Shown here: in pieces, positions 47,330-60,355 of the stretch
How the letters are laid out: every line of letters begins with the position of its first letter
Numbering within the stretch: position 1 is the first letter of the stretch
NCBI GenBank assembly: GCA_022575985.1
Contig: JAKSXM010000014.1
Coordinates: 27,032,001-27,096,000 of the forward strand
DNA: 64,000 nucleotides
Direction of reading: 5' to 3'
From: Anagrus nilaparvatae
Lineage: Eukaryota; Arthropoda; Insecta; Hymenoptera; Mymaridae
The notes under the pieces: generated by a model
What the model saw: the letters and a program-made list of their open reading frames with translations, nothing else
Databases searched by the model: none
What the model was told of the DNA's origin: nothing
Position numbers and translations under genes: made by a program

Positions 47330-48316
47330 TTTTTTAAGATTTTGTTTAAAATACAAAAAAAAATTTTTTTATAATAAAATCATACGATAAATTATAAATG
47401 ATGTAATTTTAGTGCTTATTTTCTGTATTTGAAAATAATCAAAAATTAAAAACCAAAAATAAGATTAATATTATTATTTATATCTGAATTACTATTACAT
47501 ATAATATTTGAATAATTACAAATCCCCTTATAAAACGTGTCGTATTATATTAAAAATATTAAAATTATATTTACTTATTAATTGCATAATTTTATTGCTT
47601 AATTAGTTCGTATAAAAACTATAAATTGTTAATGAAAATTTTTAAGGTGACCTTCATTGATATTGTATTACGTATTTAATATGAAAATTACAAACAAAGT
47701 ATTATTGAGTGACTAGGTAACTACGTAAACATTACAATTGATAATGATATTGTAATATTTTATTATTATTATTTTTTTTTTTTGATTTTTATTATCATAT
47801 TATATCAAATTACATATATACATTACATTAGATGTATATCTCGAGGTATATCTTGAAAGATAACATGAATTTACAATTTAAACTTTTTTTTTAATTATTT
47901 TGTAGTCAAATTGGGTTTTCTCACGGTATTCAGATTTTTGGATATTTTAAAAATGTTCAAAAAAATATTTGATACGTATTTTTTTGTTTTTAATAAAAAT
48001 TATTATTAACGAAGTATTGCAGTTTTAATTGGTCAAAATTGATAGTAACGCCATATAGCCAATTCAAAAATTAAATCTATTATTTCTCGGGTTAAACTTT
48101 ATTTAAATTAAAAATAAAAAAATTTAATACGTATCAAATATTTTGAAGTCAGCTACAAAAACAACCAAATAGAAATTTAAAAGTTTTTTCATGATAAATC
48201 CCATTTGTATATGAGTAGTTACCAAATCTACAATCCCATTGTATGTGGATACTTGCCAAAAAATTGTCTTTTTTTTCTGTTGGTTATGCTTTTATCAAAA
48301 TACATAGTATATTTAC
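47330..48316. other. AT-rich spacer
   Basis: No gene or defined repeat seen; contains T- and TTA-rich runs around 47755-47785. Confidence 0.4.
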
Positions 48317-48520
48317 GGCTCGTGTCCAGAAAAGTAAAGAATGGCCCAAATCGCACGTAAATTACCTTCCGAAGCGAAGACGAGGATGGTAAACTGCGAT
48401 TTGGGTCATTCTTTGTTTATGGCCGAGGATTGTACAAAATTTTTTTGCGACTGTGGCGAGAAAATACGTCTTTGCCGGACGCGCAGCGTCCGGGAAATAC
48501 GTGCTTTCGGGCCGCAGTAC
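48317..48520 (+). repeat. Dispersed repeat family B, copy 4 (best preserved)
   Basis: Starts ggctcgtgtccagaaaag, then taaagaatggcccaaatcgc and acgtaaattac. It has an internal inverted counterpart (actgcgatttgggtcattct) at 48395-48414, so the left third folds on itself. It ends cgtgctttcgggccgcag. Open frames of 62 and 68 codons on opposite strands coincide with this GC-richer repeat and are not genes. Confidence 0.8.
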
Positions 48521-48755
48521 AAAAAATAAAATTTTTTGATGATGTTCATTTGATATATAAAATTCCACTTGATATAAAGGTTGTATTCAGAAATTAAAAT
48601 TGAAAAATATTTATTTTAAACTCGATTTTAAAAAATAAATTTATACGAACTTGGAAAATGAGCTACGGAAGAACAAAAATAACGTCGAAGAATAATTCAG
48701 CCATATGGACTTGGAATAATTTAGGATATAAATTAAAATTGTTAAAGGTCAATAT

Positions 48756-48965
48756 TAGGGGTGTGCGGTTACCCGAAAGTCGGTTCGGGTACCCGAAATT
48801 TCGAGTTTTTTGCTTCGAGTTACGTCAAATTGGGGGTATCAAAGGAAGCTTTCGATTTAAAACTGCAACTGCAGAGCTTTTTCAGGAAGTTTCGGGCTTC
48901 ACTTGAAATCTGACCTGCAAAAATCTGACAAAAAAGGCCAAAATTCCGGGTACTGCACACCCCTA
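48756..48965. mobile_element. hAT-like MITE, family C copy 2
   Basis: Termini taggggtgtgc ... gcacaccccta, with an 8-bp target duplication differing at one base (gtcaatat at 48748-48755, gtcaacat at 48966-48973). Inner ends carry gggtaccc-type words (cgggtacccgaaatttcg; ttccgggtac). No coding capacity at 210 bp. The match to copy 1 at 41832 runs through the full length. Confidence 0.88.
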
Positions 48966-48973
48966 GTCAACAT

Positions 48974-50717
48974 ATTTGGTCAACTGCCAAATTTCATTGG
49001 ATTTTCGAACTCAAATATATCGATTTAAATAGTTACCAAAAAATAAAAAATACACGTATATATAAAAAAAAGTAATTTTTTAATTTAATTTACCCTGATT
49101 GAATAAAAAGAGCCATAGTTAATATAATATGTAATATAATCATATCATATTTGATAATTAAATTTGTATTTACAATGTACATATAAATAAAATCTAAATT
49201 GATCGTATCAACCATAACGTTGAATTAATTATACTTATTGAATCCCCCATATATTATTGGTAATGACGCATGATCCCTATATGACAAATCGTTAGCCACA
49301 CAATGCGCTTTTATGAACTAATATATCTCCATAATTTACTGTAATACATATATAACGCAACCCTGCTCATTAAATGCTCAATGATACGCACATACAATTC
49401 TACATTTAAAAGTATTCTTCTTTTTTTTTCCCCTTTTTATAATAATAGCGACCTGTTTTACTGTTGCGCTTGCAAAAGTCAAATATTAACTTATACCGCC
49501 TACTGTATATTTTATAATATGAAGATGAGCTATGAATTTTTACAACAAACATAATAAAATTTTTGAATAGATAGATGATATTATAAATACTATTCTTAGC
49601 ACGTATTTCTAATATCCGTATGATTTTATAGTATAATATTGATTCCAATAAATTTCTCTACAACTTTTTGTACTGTAATATATCATTTTGAAATATTCTA
49701 TTGTATAATAATAATCCTATCGTTAAATTATTTCTATAACATTTGGACGGATTGAAATTTTATTTATAAGTAAATAATAATTAATAATATAAATTTTATT
49801 AATTTATTTTATTATTTGACTTTTTTTTCTGATACTGGATTATTTTTAAATATATATTATATATGACTATTACTTTATTTGAATGAAATTTCATTCAGAA
49901 CGGGGTGTGAATAAACAGAATTTACTGTTTTGAATCATTAATAAAAATAAGTATAAATCATTTATATTTGTCTTTCGGTAAATATAGGTAAATAGTTTTG
50001 TTAATCATTTCAAAATTTTATTATCATGTGAAGCTTTATCTATTTATTCGCATAAGCCAAGGAAATTTCCAGTTTTTGTTAAATCATATAAATTTTATTG
50101 TGTAGATGTAAAAATTAGGTAAAATGTCCTAATTGGTTAAATCTGAATGCTAATTCGCATTTGTGACTCTGTTTCTACGTAAATATTTTTTTACCCTTCA
50201 CATCCTAATATTCATGTAATTATTATTTAAATTGTAAGAATCTATATAGCTAATTATTTTTCTAATTTTATGTTTTTTGATGTAATATTATTATATTATA
50301 TATATAAATAACGGGCTAAACACCCAATACATGCTTTTTAAAAATAAATTGTACATATAAAAAATAATTTATACATTGTCATTAATTAAAGAAAATTATT
50401 ACTCTGATTAAGAAAAATTTAACTAACTTACAATTTTAAAATAATTAATTTTACATCTAATAATTCAAGTCCTAAAAATAATATGCATTAATAATCAAAT
50501 ATAATTCGGATACAATAATTAAAACACCATTAGTCTAAATGTCTAATCTTAATTTAATTTTTGCCTATATGACTAGAATAAATGACCATAGCAGGCAACC
50601 AAAACCAAGCCAACCCAATAGAGACCAAAGTGAATTGCGCAAAATATACTTCTTTTATTAAAATAATAATCATAATGTAAAAAGACTAATTTGAGTCAAA
50701 ATAATTTAAACAGAACC
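48974..50717. other. AT-rich spacer
   Basis: No gene found; the last ~120 bases adjoin the giant inverted repeat and may be the displaced 3' end of the LINE found on its other side. Confidence 0.4.
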
Positions 50718-52996
50718 TATATGGGTTGATATTCCTCAAGTGTATGAGGTGCTAATTCTTGGGTCTTCAAATCAGCCCCAAAATATTTTTTCCTCAAAGT
50801 ACTATCGAAAACAAGTTACCTCCTCAATTTTTAGCCTCCTAGGTCTTCTCCTTGATTTTTTACAGCCAAATTACTTTTTTTTGTGCTTTTTATTTTTTTT
50901 AATTTTAAGAGCACAAAAATTACTAAAATTTCTCTCAAACGCTTATTTTATTGCAAAAAAACTTTTCCTTTTAGGTCCGGGTAGGAAATTTCCCTGGCTA
51001 TCCGATTCTGTGGTTCAAAAATTTTTTCGAGCTGCGCATGCGCGAGAAATCGAGTAAATACGTTTTAACTTCCAGCATTCATAACTCCCCTGCTGACAAA
51101 CCAATTTTCATTTTGAAATAGCCAAAATTTTTTTCTTTATGTATATTTTTTATGGTAAAATTTTTGTTGTGTTTTTTGGCTTCCTTAAAAAACTAGAGCA
51201 AAAAAACTGATTCCGAAAATTTCTTTTTTTAAAAATTTCAAACTTCCCGCCAAGTCACGTGACCAATCAAAAATCTGACCAAAAATTTGGATTCCGCGGG
51301 AAATTTTACATAAGGATATATCTTTTCATGTTTTTACACGCTTATATGTTGAGACAGCGAAAATTGAAAGAATTTCCCGATTAATGTCGATTAATTTAGC
51401 ACGATTAAATTAAAAAAAAATACCCTGCCAACTAGCTGGCACTGAGGTTCCTCAAACAATGGGCTGTAATCTTAATTTACAAAAAATATTATTGATTACA
51501 ACCATGCAATTATACATACATTTTTCGTTTTTAGTAGCTGGTAAAGTAGATTATTAAGATCATTTTGTTATTAAAGTGAAAATTCTAGCGTCCATGGATT
51601 GGTCGCGCCGGCGTTAACGGATTTTAAATCATTTTTGCATAATTAAAAAGAGAGAAATATAAAAAAAGCTAATTTTATTTTTTTTTATAAAAGAAATGGT
51701 TGGTAACGATGCGAAAATTACAAATATTCGCTCAATTATCATAAAAAGATAGGAGTTTTTACCAGAATTTATAATAATTTCTTATAATTTATTTTCTCAG
51801 TGTACTCCTTGCATTTGACCAATCTTCCGCAACAATGATAATAATAATAATAATAATATTTTGTAATAAAAAAAATAGCCACATTAATTGCTTCAAGATT
51901 TTAACATTATTTATATTATTTCTATTAATCACAAAATAATAAATTATTTAATTCTATAAATTGTTTGATTCTTTAAAAAATGCCAATATAACATATAAAT
52001 CTTAATTTTAAAATGCAAACATAACCATTTCATATTTTTAGGCTGTTTATTATTGTTTATAATTTCATTAAGCTGCATACATAAATAAACATAGCAACGA
52101 ACAAAATAATCCGAGGAAGTCAAAAAGAGGCAAGATTTCCATCATTTTTTCTTGTGTGTTATAATTTATATCAAAATAAAAAAAAAAATTGTGATCGGAT
52201 ACAAAAAATTACTATAAACTAAATTTCTAAAACTTGTACTCTCATTAAAATAAATTAGATATGTCCAAAACGAAAAATAAATTTGGTGTTTTATGTATTT
52301 TTTTGTGAAAAAAATTTTAGGAAAAAAATTTTCAAAAAATTAAGTATCAGATTGGAGATATCAAGTAAAAACCATACTTTCAAGTATAAGTACTTTCATG
52401 GAAATAAATGAGGTATTACATCCAAAATAAAAAAAAGGGGGGGGGGGTTGAGATTTTTTGATAAAAAAATGTTTGGAAAAAAAATTAGGTCTTAATTCGA
52501 TAATGGTTTTGAAATATCACTAGTTACAATATTTTCAGATAATTGTACTTTCATAGAATTAAATGAGGTATTACACCAAAAAAAAAAAAAATATTGCAGT
52601 TTTTTTTATTTTTATTTTTTTTTAATTTTGACAAAAAAAAATTTGAAAAAATTAAGTATCATATCCAAAAAATTACAATAAACAAGGTTCTTAAAAGTAG
52701 TACTTCCATGAAAATAAATTAGGTACTAAGTCCAAAAAGAAAAAAAAAATTGGTATTTTTTGTATTTTTTTGTGAAAAAAATTTTAGAAAAAAAAATTTC
52801 AGAAAATTAAGTATCAGATTCGAGATATAGTGTAAAAACCATACTTTCAAATATAAGTACTTTCATGGAAATAAATGAGGTATTACATCCAAATCAAAAA
52901 AAAAAAAAGTACCTCGAGATTTTTTGGTGAAAAAATTTTTGAAAAAAAAATTAGGTCTTAATTCCATAATATTTGTGAAATATCACCGATTACATA

Positions 52997-53058
<62 letters not shown>

Positions 53059-54015
53059 GACTTTTTTTAAAAACAGGTTTTTTAGCTTCCTGGGGTCCCA
53101 AAACGTGCTTATATGCCAAAAAATAGAAAATCAAATTTTGACCTAACACAATGGTTCCTCTTTGAGGAACCAAAAAAAAATAGGGTTAAATCCAGCTAAA
53201 TTGTGTCGTCTTGCAAAATGACCTTCACCGATTGACCCCAAATTTGGCAGATGTTTTTATATATATGGAACATGATTCCTCCCAATTTTTTAGCCCTCTA
53301 GGTGCAAAAGTGCCCACATTGGGCCCATTTGAATTTTTTTGGAAGTTTTCAAATTACTCATAATTTTTTTAGCAATTAATTTATAAAACTGAAAAGATGC
53401 AAAAAAAAAAAATATTTTCAATAGATATCCTTATGGAAAATTTCCCGGTTAATTCTATTTTTTGGTTGGTATTAGCCTAAAATGTTTCAAGACGCCAGAA
53501 AATGAAGATTTTGACCTCTGATTTCGATTTTTTAGAAATTCAAATTACCGCATCTGTGGTCGAAATCTTCATTTTCTGGCATCTTGAAGCACTTTTGGGT
53601 AATACCCACCAAAAAATAGAATTAACCGGGAATTTTTCCATAGGGATATCTATTGAAAATATTTTTTTTTTGCATCTTTTCGGTTTTATAAATTAATTGC
53701 TAAAAAAATTATGAGTAATTTGAAAACTTCCAAAAAAATTCAAATGGGCCCAATGTGGGCACTTTTGCACCTAGAGGGCTAAAAAATTGGGAGGAATCAT
53801 GTTCCATATATATAAAAACATCTGCCAAATTTGGGGTCAATCGGTGAAGGTCATTTTGCAAGACGATACCATTTAACTGGATTTAACCCTATTTTTTTTT
53901 TTGGTTCCTCAAAGAGGAACCATTGTGTTAGGTCAAAATTTGATTTTCTATTTTTTGGCATATAAGCACGTTTTGGGACCCCAGGAAGCTAAAAAACCTG
54001 TTTTAAAAAAAAGTC

Positions 54016-54063
<48 letters not shown>

Positions 54064-57000
54064 TATGTAATCGGTGATATTTCACAAATATTATGGAATT
54101 AAGACCTAATTTTTTTTTCAAAAATTTTTTCACCAAAAAATCTCGAGGTACTTTTTTTTTTTTTTGATTTGGATGTAATACCTCATTTATTTCCACGAAA
54201 GTACTTATATTTGAAAGTATGGTTTTTACATGATATCTCGAATCGGATACTTAATTTTCTGAAAATTTTTTTTCAAAAATTTTTTTCACAAAAAAATACA
54301 AAAAATACCAATTTTTTTTTTCTTTTTGGACTTAGTACCTAATTTATTTCCATGGAAGTACTAGTTTTAAGAACCTTGTTTATTGTTATTTTTTGGATCT
54401 GATACTTAATTTTTTCAAAATTTTTTTTGTCAAAATTAAAAAAATAGAAAAATTAAAAAAAATGCAATATTTTTTTTTTTTTTGGTGTAATACCTCATTT
54501 AATTCTATGAAAGTACTAATATCTGAAAATATTATAACTAGTGATATTTCAAAACCATTATCGAATTAAGACCTAATTTTTTTTTCAAACATTTTTTTAT
54601 CAAAAAATCTCAAACCCCCCCTTTTTTTTTTTAATTTGGATGTAATACCTCATTTATTTCCATGAAAGTACTTATATTTGAAAGTATGGTTTTTACACTA
54701 TATCTCGAATCTGATACTTAATTTTCTGAAATTTTTTTTTCTAAAATTTTTTTCACAAAAAAATACAAAAAATACCAATTTTTTTTTTCTTTTTGGACTT
54801 AGTACCTAATTTATTTTCATGGAAGTACTACTTTTAAGAACCTTGTTTATTGTAATTTTTTGGATCTGATACTTAATTTTTTCAAAATTTTTTTTGTCAA
54901 AATTAAAAAAAAATAAAAATAAAAAAAACTGCAATATTTTTTTTTTTTTTGGTGTAATACCTCATTTACTTCTATGAAAGTACAATTATCTGAAAATATT
55001 GTAACTAGTGATATTTCAAAACCATTATCGAATTAAGACCTAATTTTTTTTCCAAACATTTTTTTATCAAAAAATCTCAAACCCCCCCCTTTTTTTTTAT
55101 TTTGGATGTAATACCTCATTTATTTCCATGAAAGTACTTATACTTGAAAGTATGGTTTTTACTTTATATCTCCAATCTGATACTTAATTATTTGAAAATT
55201 TTTTTCCTAAAATTTTTTTCACAAAAAAATACAAAAAATACGAAACTTTTTTTTCTTTTTGGACGTAGTACCTAATTTATTTCCATGGAAGTACTAGTTT
55301 TAAGAACCTCGTTTACAGTAATTTTTTGGAATTGATACTTAATTTTTTCAAAATTTTTATTATCTAAATTAAAAAAAAAGAAAAATAAAAAAAATTGCAA
55401 TATTTTTTTGGTGTAATACCTCTTTTAATTCTATGAAAGTACTAATATTTTAAAATATTGTAACCAGTGATATTCCAAAACAATTTATTATCGAACGAAT
55501 ACCTAACTTTTTTTTCCAAAAATTTTTTTATTAAAAAAATCTCAAAATACTTTTTTTTTTTTTAATTTGGATGCAATACCTCATTTATTTCCATGAAAGT
55601 ACTTATACTTGAAAGTATGATTTTTACTCGATATCTTGAATCTGATAATTAATTCTTTGAAAATTTTTTTCTCCAAAATCTTCGTTACAAAAAAATACAT
55701 AAAACATCAAATTTATTTTTCGTATTTGACATATCTAATTTATTTTAATGAGAGTACAAGTTTTAGAAATTTAGTTTCTAGTAATTTTTTGTAACCGATC
55801 ACAATTTTTTTTTTTATTTTGATATAAATTATATCACACAAGAAAAAATGATGGAAATCTTGCCTCTTTTTGACTTCCTCGGATTATTTTGTTCGTTGCT
55901 ATGTTTATTTATGTATGCAGCTTAATGAAATTATAAAAAATAATAAACAGCCTAAAAATATTAAAAGGTTATGTTTGCATTTTAAAATTAAGATTTAAAA
56001 GTTATATTGGCATTTTTCAAAGAATCAAACAATTTATAGAATTAAATAATTTATTATTTTGTGATTAATAGAAATAATATAAATAATGTTAAAATCTTGA
56101 AGCAATTAATGTGGCTATTTTTTTTATTACAAAATATTATTATTATTATTATTATCATTGTTGCGGAAGATTGGTCAAATGCAAGGAGTACACTGAGAAA
56201 ATAAATTATAAGAAATTATTATAAATTCTGGTAAAAACTCCTATCTTTTTATGATAATTGAGCGAATATTTGTAATTTTCGCATCGTTACCAACCATTTC
56301 TTTTATAAAAAAAAATAAAATTAGCTTTTTTTATATTTCTCTCTTTTTAATTATGCAAAAATGATTTAAAATCCATTAACGCCGGCGCGACCAATCCATG
56401 GACGCTAGAATTTTCACTTTAATAACAAAATGATCTTAATAATCTACTTTACCTGCTACTAAAAACGAAAAATGTAGGTATAATTGCATGGTTGTAATCA
56501 ATAATATTTTTTGTAAATTAAGATTACAGCCCATTGTTTGAGGAACCTCAGTGCCAGCTAGTTGGCAGGGTATTTTTTAATTTAATTGTGCTAAATTAAT
56601 CGACATTAATCGGAAAATTCTTTCGAATTTCGCTGTCTCAACATATAAGCGTGTAAAAACATGAAAAGATATATCCTTATGTAAAATTTCCCGCGGAATC
56701 CAAATTTGTGGTCAGATTTTTGATTGGTCACGTGGCTTGGCGGGAAATTTGAAATTTTTAAAAAAAGAAATTTTTGGAATCAGTTTTTTTGCTCTAGTTT
56801 TTTAAGGAAGCCAAAAAACACAACAAAAATTTTACCATAAAAAATATACATAAAGACAAAAATTTTGGCTATTTCAAAATGAAAATTGGTTTGTCAGCAG
56901 GGGAGTTATGAATGCTAGAAGTTAAAACGTATTTACTCGATTTCTCGCGCATGCGCAGTTCGAAAAAATTTTTGAACCACAGAATCGAATAGCCAGGGAA

Positions 57001-57272
57001 ATTTCCTATCCGGGCCTAAAAGGAAAAGTTTTTTTGCGATAAAATAAGCGTTTGAGAGAAATTTTAGTAATTTTTGTGCTCTTAAAATTAAAAAAAATAA
57101 AAAGCACAAAAAAAAATAATTTGGCTGTAAAAAATCAAGGAGAAGACCTAGGAGGCTAAAAATTGAGGAGGTAACTTGTTTTCGATAGTACTTTGAGGAA
57201 AAAATATTTTGTGATCGATTTGAAGACCCAAGAATTAGCACCTCATACACTTGAGGAATATCAACCCATATA
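50718..57272. mobile_element. Giant foldback element, ~6.55 kb
   Basis: Termini tatatgggttgatattcctc (50718) and its exact inverse gaggaatatcaacccatata (to 57272), with ta/tata at the junctions as a possible target duplication. The arms meet near 53539 and match for about 2.8 kb, with a few percent differences. The right arm is ~900 bp longer because a ~465-bp module (aatacctcatttatttccat at about 54177, 54645, 55113, 55575) is repeated more often. Order from each end: a tagcctcc(t/c)a-rich outer arm with ggaaatttccctggctatcc; ccctgccaactagctggcac; tcagtgtact; the module array with poly-G/C; (CA)27 or (GT)20; agcttcctggggtcccaaaa; ggttcctctttgaggaacc; central arms 53180-53895. No transposase seen. 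The 105-codon frames at 50740 and 57250 are mirror images of the outer arm. Confidence 0.88.
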
Positions 57273-57801
57273 CATTAGTTTTAAAACAGTCTTGACCTAA
57301 TAAATTTTTAAGACTCTGTGGCAAAGAGTTCCACTGCCTTTTTAACCTGAGGTAAGGGGAATGATATAACAAATCACTTTTAGCACTAGCTTCTTTTAAA
57401 ATTCTAGGTTGGCGTAAATTGTATTCCAGTGATCTACTCTCGAACACGTTCCTCAAATTTTCAGGAAAACATGGATCTGATAATGCCTTATTCATAAACA
57501 TCAGATCGTATGCATTATGCAATGATTTGATGGAAGAAATATTAGCTAATTTAGAAATATTTGAGAAGTCGTGCTCGAGAGGAGACATTGGAGAATTTGT
57601 TTTATATGAAACATAACGAAGACCCTTATGGATGATGCCCTCCAGAGAACGGTAGTCCACACTGGTCCAAGGCCTCCAGATTACAGATCCGTATGTTAAA
57701 TGCGGAATCACAAAAACTTTAATAAGGTTAGCTACAATAAATGGAGATCTGAAGTCCAAAGTACTTCTTTTTATGAAACCAAGGATCTGGAGAGCCTTAG
57801 A
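57273..57801 (-). pseudogene. LINE reverse transcriptase C-terminal fragment
   Basis: The minus-strand frame has no initiating ATG at its biological start: it reads SKALQILGFIKRSTLDF from 57801, then VIPHLTYGSVIWRPW, SLEGIIHKGLRYVSY, and LRLKRQWNSLPQSLKN. This is the region after the catalytic domain of CR1/jockey-type non-LTR retrotransposons, so the copy is 5'-truncated. The last dozen codons of the open frame come from the terminus of the giant foldback, which inserted at the element's 3' end. No stops interrupt about 175 codons, so it is younger than the copy at 5640-6440. Confidence 0.85.
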
Positions 57802-58748
57802 TATTATTAATTATAAAAATTTTTTATAATAGATTTTGAAAAGGATCCCGAACTAGGGGTAGAAACGTCAAGCAATAATAAATAAAATCTAAAATTTATA
57901 CTCGAAAAAAGGTCAAATTATTATTTTATTATTTCTAAATAATAATTATAAAAAACATATTGCATTCTCAAAACTAACTCTTAACAAGTATAGATCAGGA
58001 GTATATAATAACACGTTTTGATTATCTTCAAAAAGTTTGTAAAAAATATAGTTAAAATATAAATATAAAATGTAAATATAAAAATAAAATATGAACATTT
58101 AATGATGGCACAGACAGTTAGCGCAACTGCACCTAACCCCTTATATATAATATAAAATACTTTTTATGTACAAGAAAATATAACGCCATCTGGTTTTTAA
58201 AAGTACACTAAATAGATTGAAATTTTTTATACGCTTATAATAATGAATCATAATTATATAAAATATTATTTTACTTTGATTAGAGTTCAAAGTATACGCT
58301 AAAATAAACATTCAAAATTTACTTGCAATTAATATATTATAATTATATAGACATTCAGTGCAAGGAAATAAAGCTCAATCCAAGATTTGATGAAATTTTT
58401 AAGAAAATTAATAGTTTTTATGCAAAAATTAATAGTTTTTTATTTTTATTATTTATATTTTTATATTTTATTAAAACATTTTAATAAAATTATTAAATTA
58501 AATTAAATTATTCGAGTTTGTTTAGTAAAAAAGCCTCGAGAAAAGCAGATAAATATATAATCAAAATATATAGTGCATATATGTTTTTTAATATAACTGA
58601 AGCAGTCATGGGCATAGTACTAAAAAAATTTGCGATTATTTGAATATTCTCAAAAAATATTTCTCAATAAAAATTGAAAAATTACACAATAAAATAGCTG
58701 AACCCTCAGTGAGAGGGGGCCAGAAAAATTTTGTTTTTGAAAAGTTCA
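57802..58748. other. AT-rich spacer
   Basis: Nothing recognised. Confidence 0.4.
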
Positions 58749-58847
58749 TGTGCTAAAATGGCAATATCTGATTTACTGCAACTATCGCGAGAAAACTTTT
58801 AGCAATAATTGCTGTAAATCAGATATTGCTATTTTAGTACATGGAGT
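58749..58847. repeat. Hairpin with ~36-bp arms
   Basis: catgtgctaaaatggcaata then tctgatttac pairs with gtaaatcagatattgctatt and agtacatg; the loop of about 27 bases contains tatcgcgagaa. Two or three mismatches in the stem. Confidence 0.75.
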
Positions 58848-60251
58848 TCTCAAAAAAAAAATTTTTGAAAATTTAGATTAATTTTTCTTAAAAATTTAAT
58901 AAAATATTAATATAATTTTTAAATAACAAAACGCGAAAAAAAAATTAAGAAGTACAAAAATGATCATAAAAAACTGATAAAAGTGACTTTTTTCAAAAGT
59001 AAGCATAAAATAAAATAAATTTCTTATCTTGAGATTATTTGGGTATATAACTGTAAATAAAAAATATTAAACACAATACATCTTTGTCTGGTACAAGAAG
59101 TAAAAATTGTTTTCCTTTAATGCATAACCATTTTCTTTTTCTTAGTAAAAACCAATCTCGAAGAGCTTTTAGTTGAAACAAGCATTCAAATATATATATA
59201 TATATATATATATTTATGTATTGAGGGTTCACAAGGATATCTTCAGAAAACTCTCCCTTCGATTTGAGCTTTGCAATCTTGTATTTATACCCTACGGTCC
59301 TTTTAACAGAAATATCAAGAATATTATGAGATATTTTCCCTGATTTTCATTTATAAACTTTTAGTTTTTGTATATTTTTTGCAAATAAAAGAGAGAAAAA
59401 ATAAAACTAAAACCCATATAAAACTTACTAAATTATTACTTTATTTCAAAGAAAATTATTAATTAAATATATTTTTTTTCTGAATTTATCTTTACTTATC
59501 TAACATAAATATAAGGCCAACCAGCTGTTAAAATATGCAATAATATATAATATAGTAGTCAACTGTCTTTATTATGGTAATTTAATATACGTTATAGTTT
59601 TTAAATTAGTAACCGAGCAAAGTAAAAAAAAGAGGCGAATATTCATTTATTCATTTATTACTCAATATGTGGGCAATATTGGAAAAAAATTGTTTGAAAA
59701 AAATTAGCATTGGTTTTTACTCTTTCATGAGTGAAATTTTTTTCTACATTATGATAATTTATGAATTAAAAATTATGTATGGGTATGAGATAATTATTAA
59801 ATTGACCCATCTTTCTACCAAAAGAAAAGATTTCAGTAGATTTGGCCAGGTTCTTCTGTATCAGAGTTCAAGAATAAGATTTAAATAATTGATGTCTACC
59901 GGATACCTACAAAGACCCCTGTCAGGAAGTTTTAATCCCTTACTAATGGTTTCATGATGGATAAATTTTATGACTAAAAATAAAAGTTCAGTAGACTTTG
60001 TTAGTTTCTATTGAAGTAGTGCTCAAAAATAAAATTTTTAAAATTGATGCTTTTAGGATACTTATTAGTATCAAAATTACAGCTAAAAACAAAAGAAGAA
60101 AAACATTTATTTCATTATATTTTGTTATCAATATTTATTTATCATTTCGTGATTATACATTTCGAGAATTTTGAATTTATTTAAATGTTAATTGTTTTTA
60201 AAAGGTAAGAAATAATTGCAAAATGTACAAACTCTTTTTAAAAATATATTT
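58848..60251. other. AT-rich spacer
   Basis: A (TA)n tract at 59190-59213; no gene seen. Frames of 65 and 73 codons at 59035-59232 and 59667-59888 lack any family resemblance. Confidence 0.4.
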
Positions 60252-60257
60252 TTTATT
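60252..60257 (-). terminator. Poly(A) signal of the secreted-protein gene
   Basis: Minus-strand aataaa about 100 bases past the stop codon at 60358-60356. Confidence 0.5.
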
Positions 60258-60355
60258 TTTATAAATATTACAAAAATTTATTTATACACATATATTTTCT
60301 GAAAAGTATTCTGTTAGATATTCACAGCACAAATAAAAATTTTTTTTTTCATAAA

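Noticed and set aside
48341..48568. Overlapping frames with Arg/Cys-rich peptides
   Set aside because: They coincide exactly with a dispersed repeat; other copies do not preserve the frame.
50740..57250. Matching 105-codon frames at the two ends of the giant repeat
   Set aside because: Again mirror images of the outer arms; Phe/Leu-rich from T-rich DNA, no domain. Kept only as a measure of arm divergence.
50718..57272. Giant palindrome as an assembly artefact
   Set aside because: Not fully excluded, but the arms differ by substitutions and module number, and the flanks differ, which a folded-read artefact would not produce.
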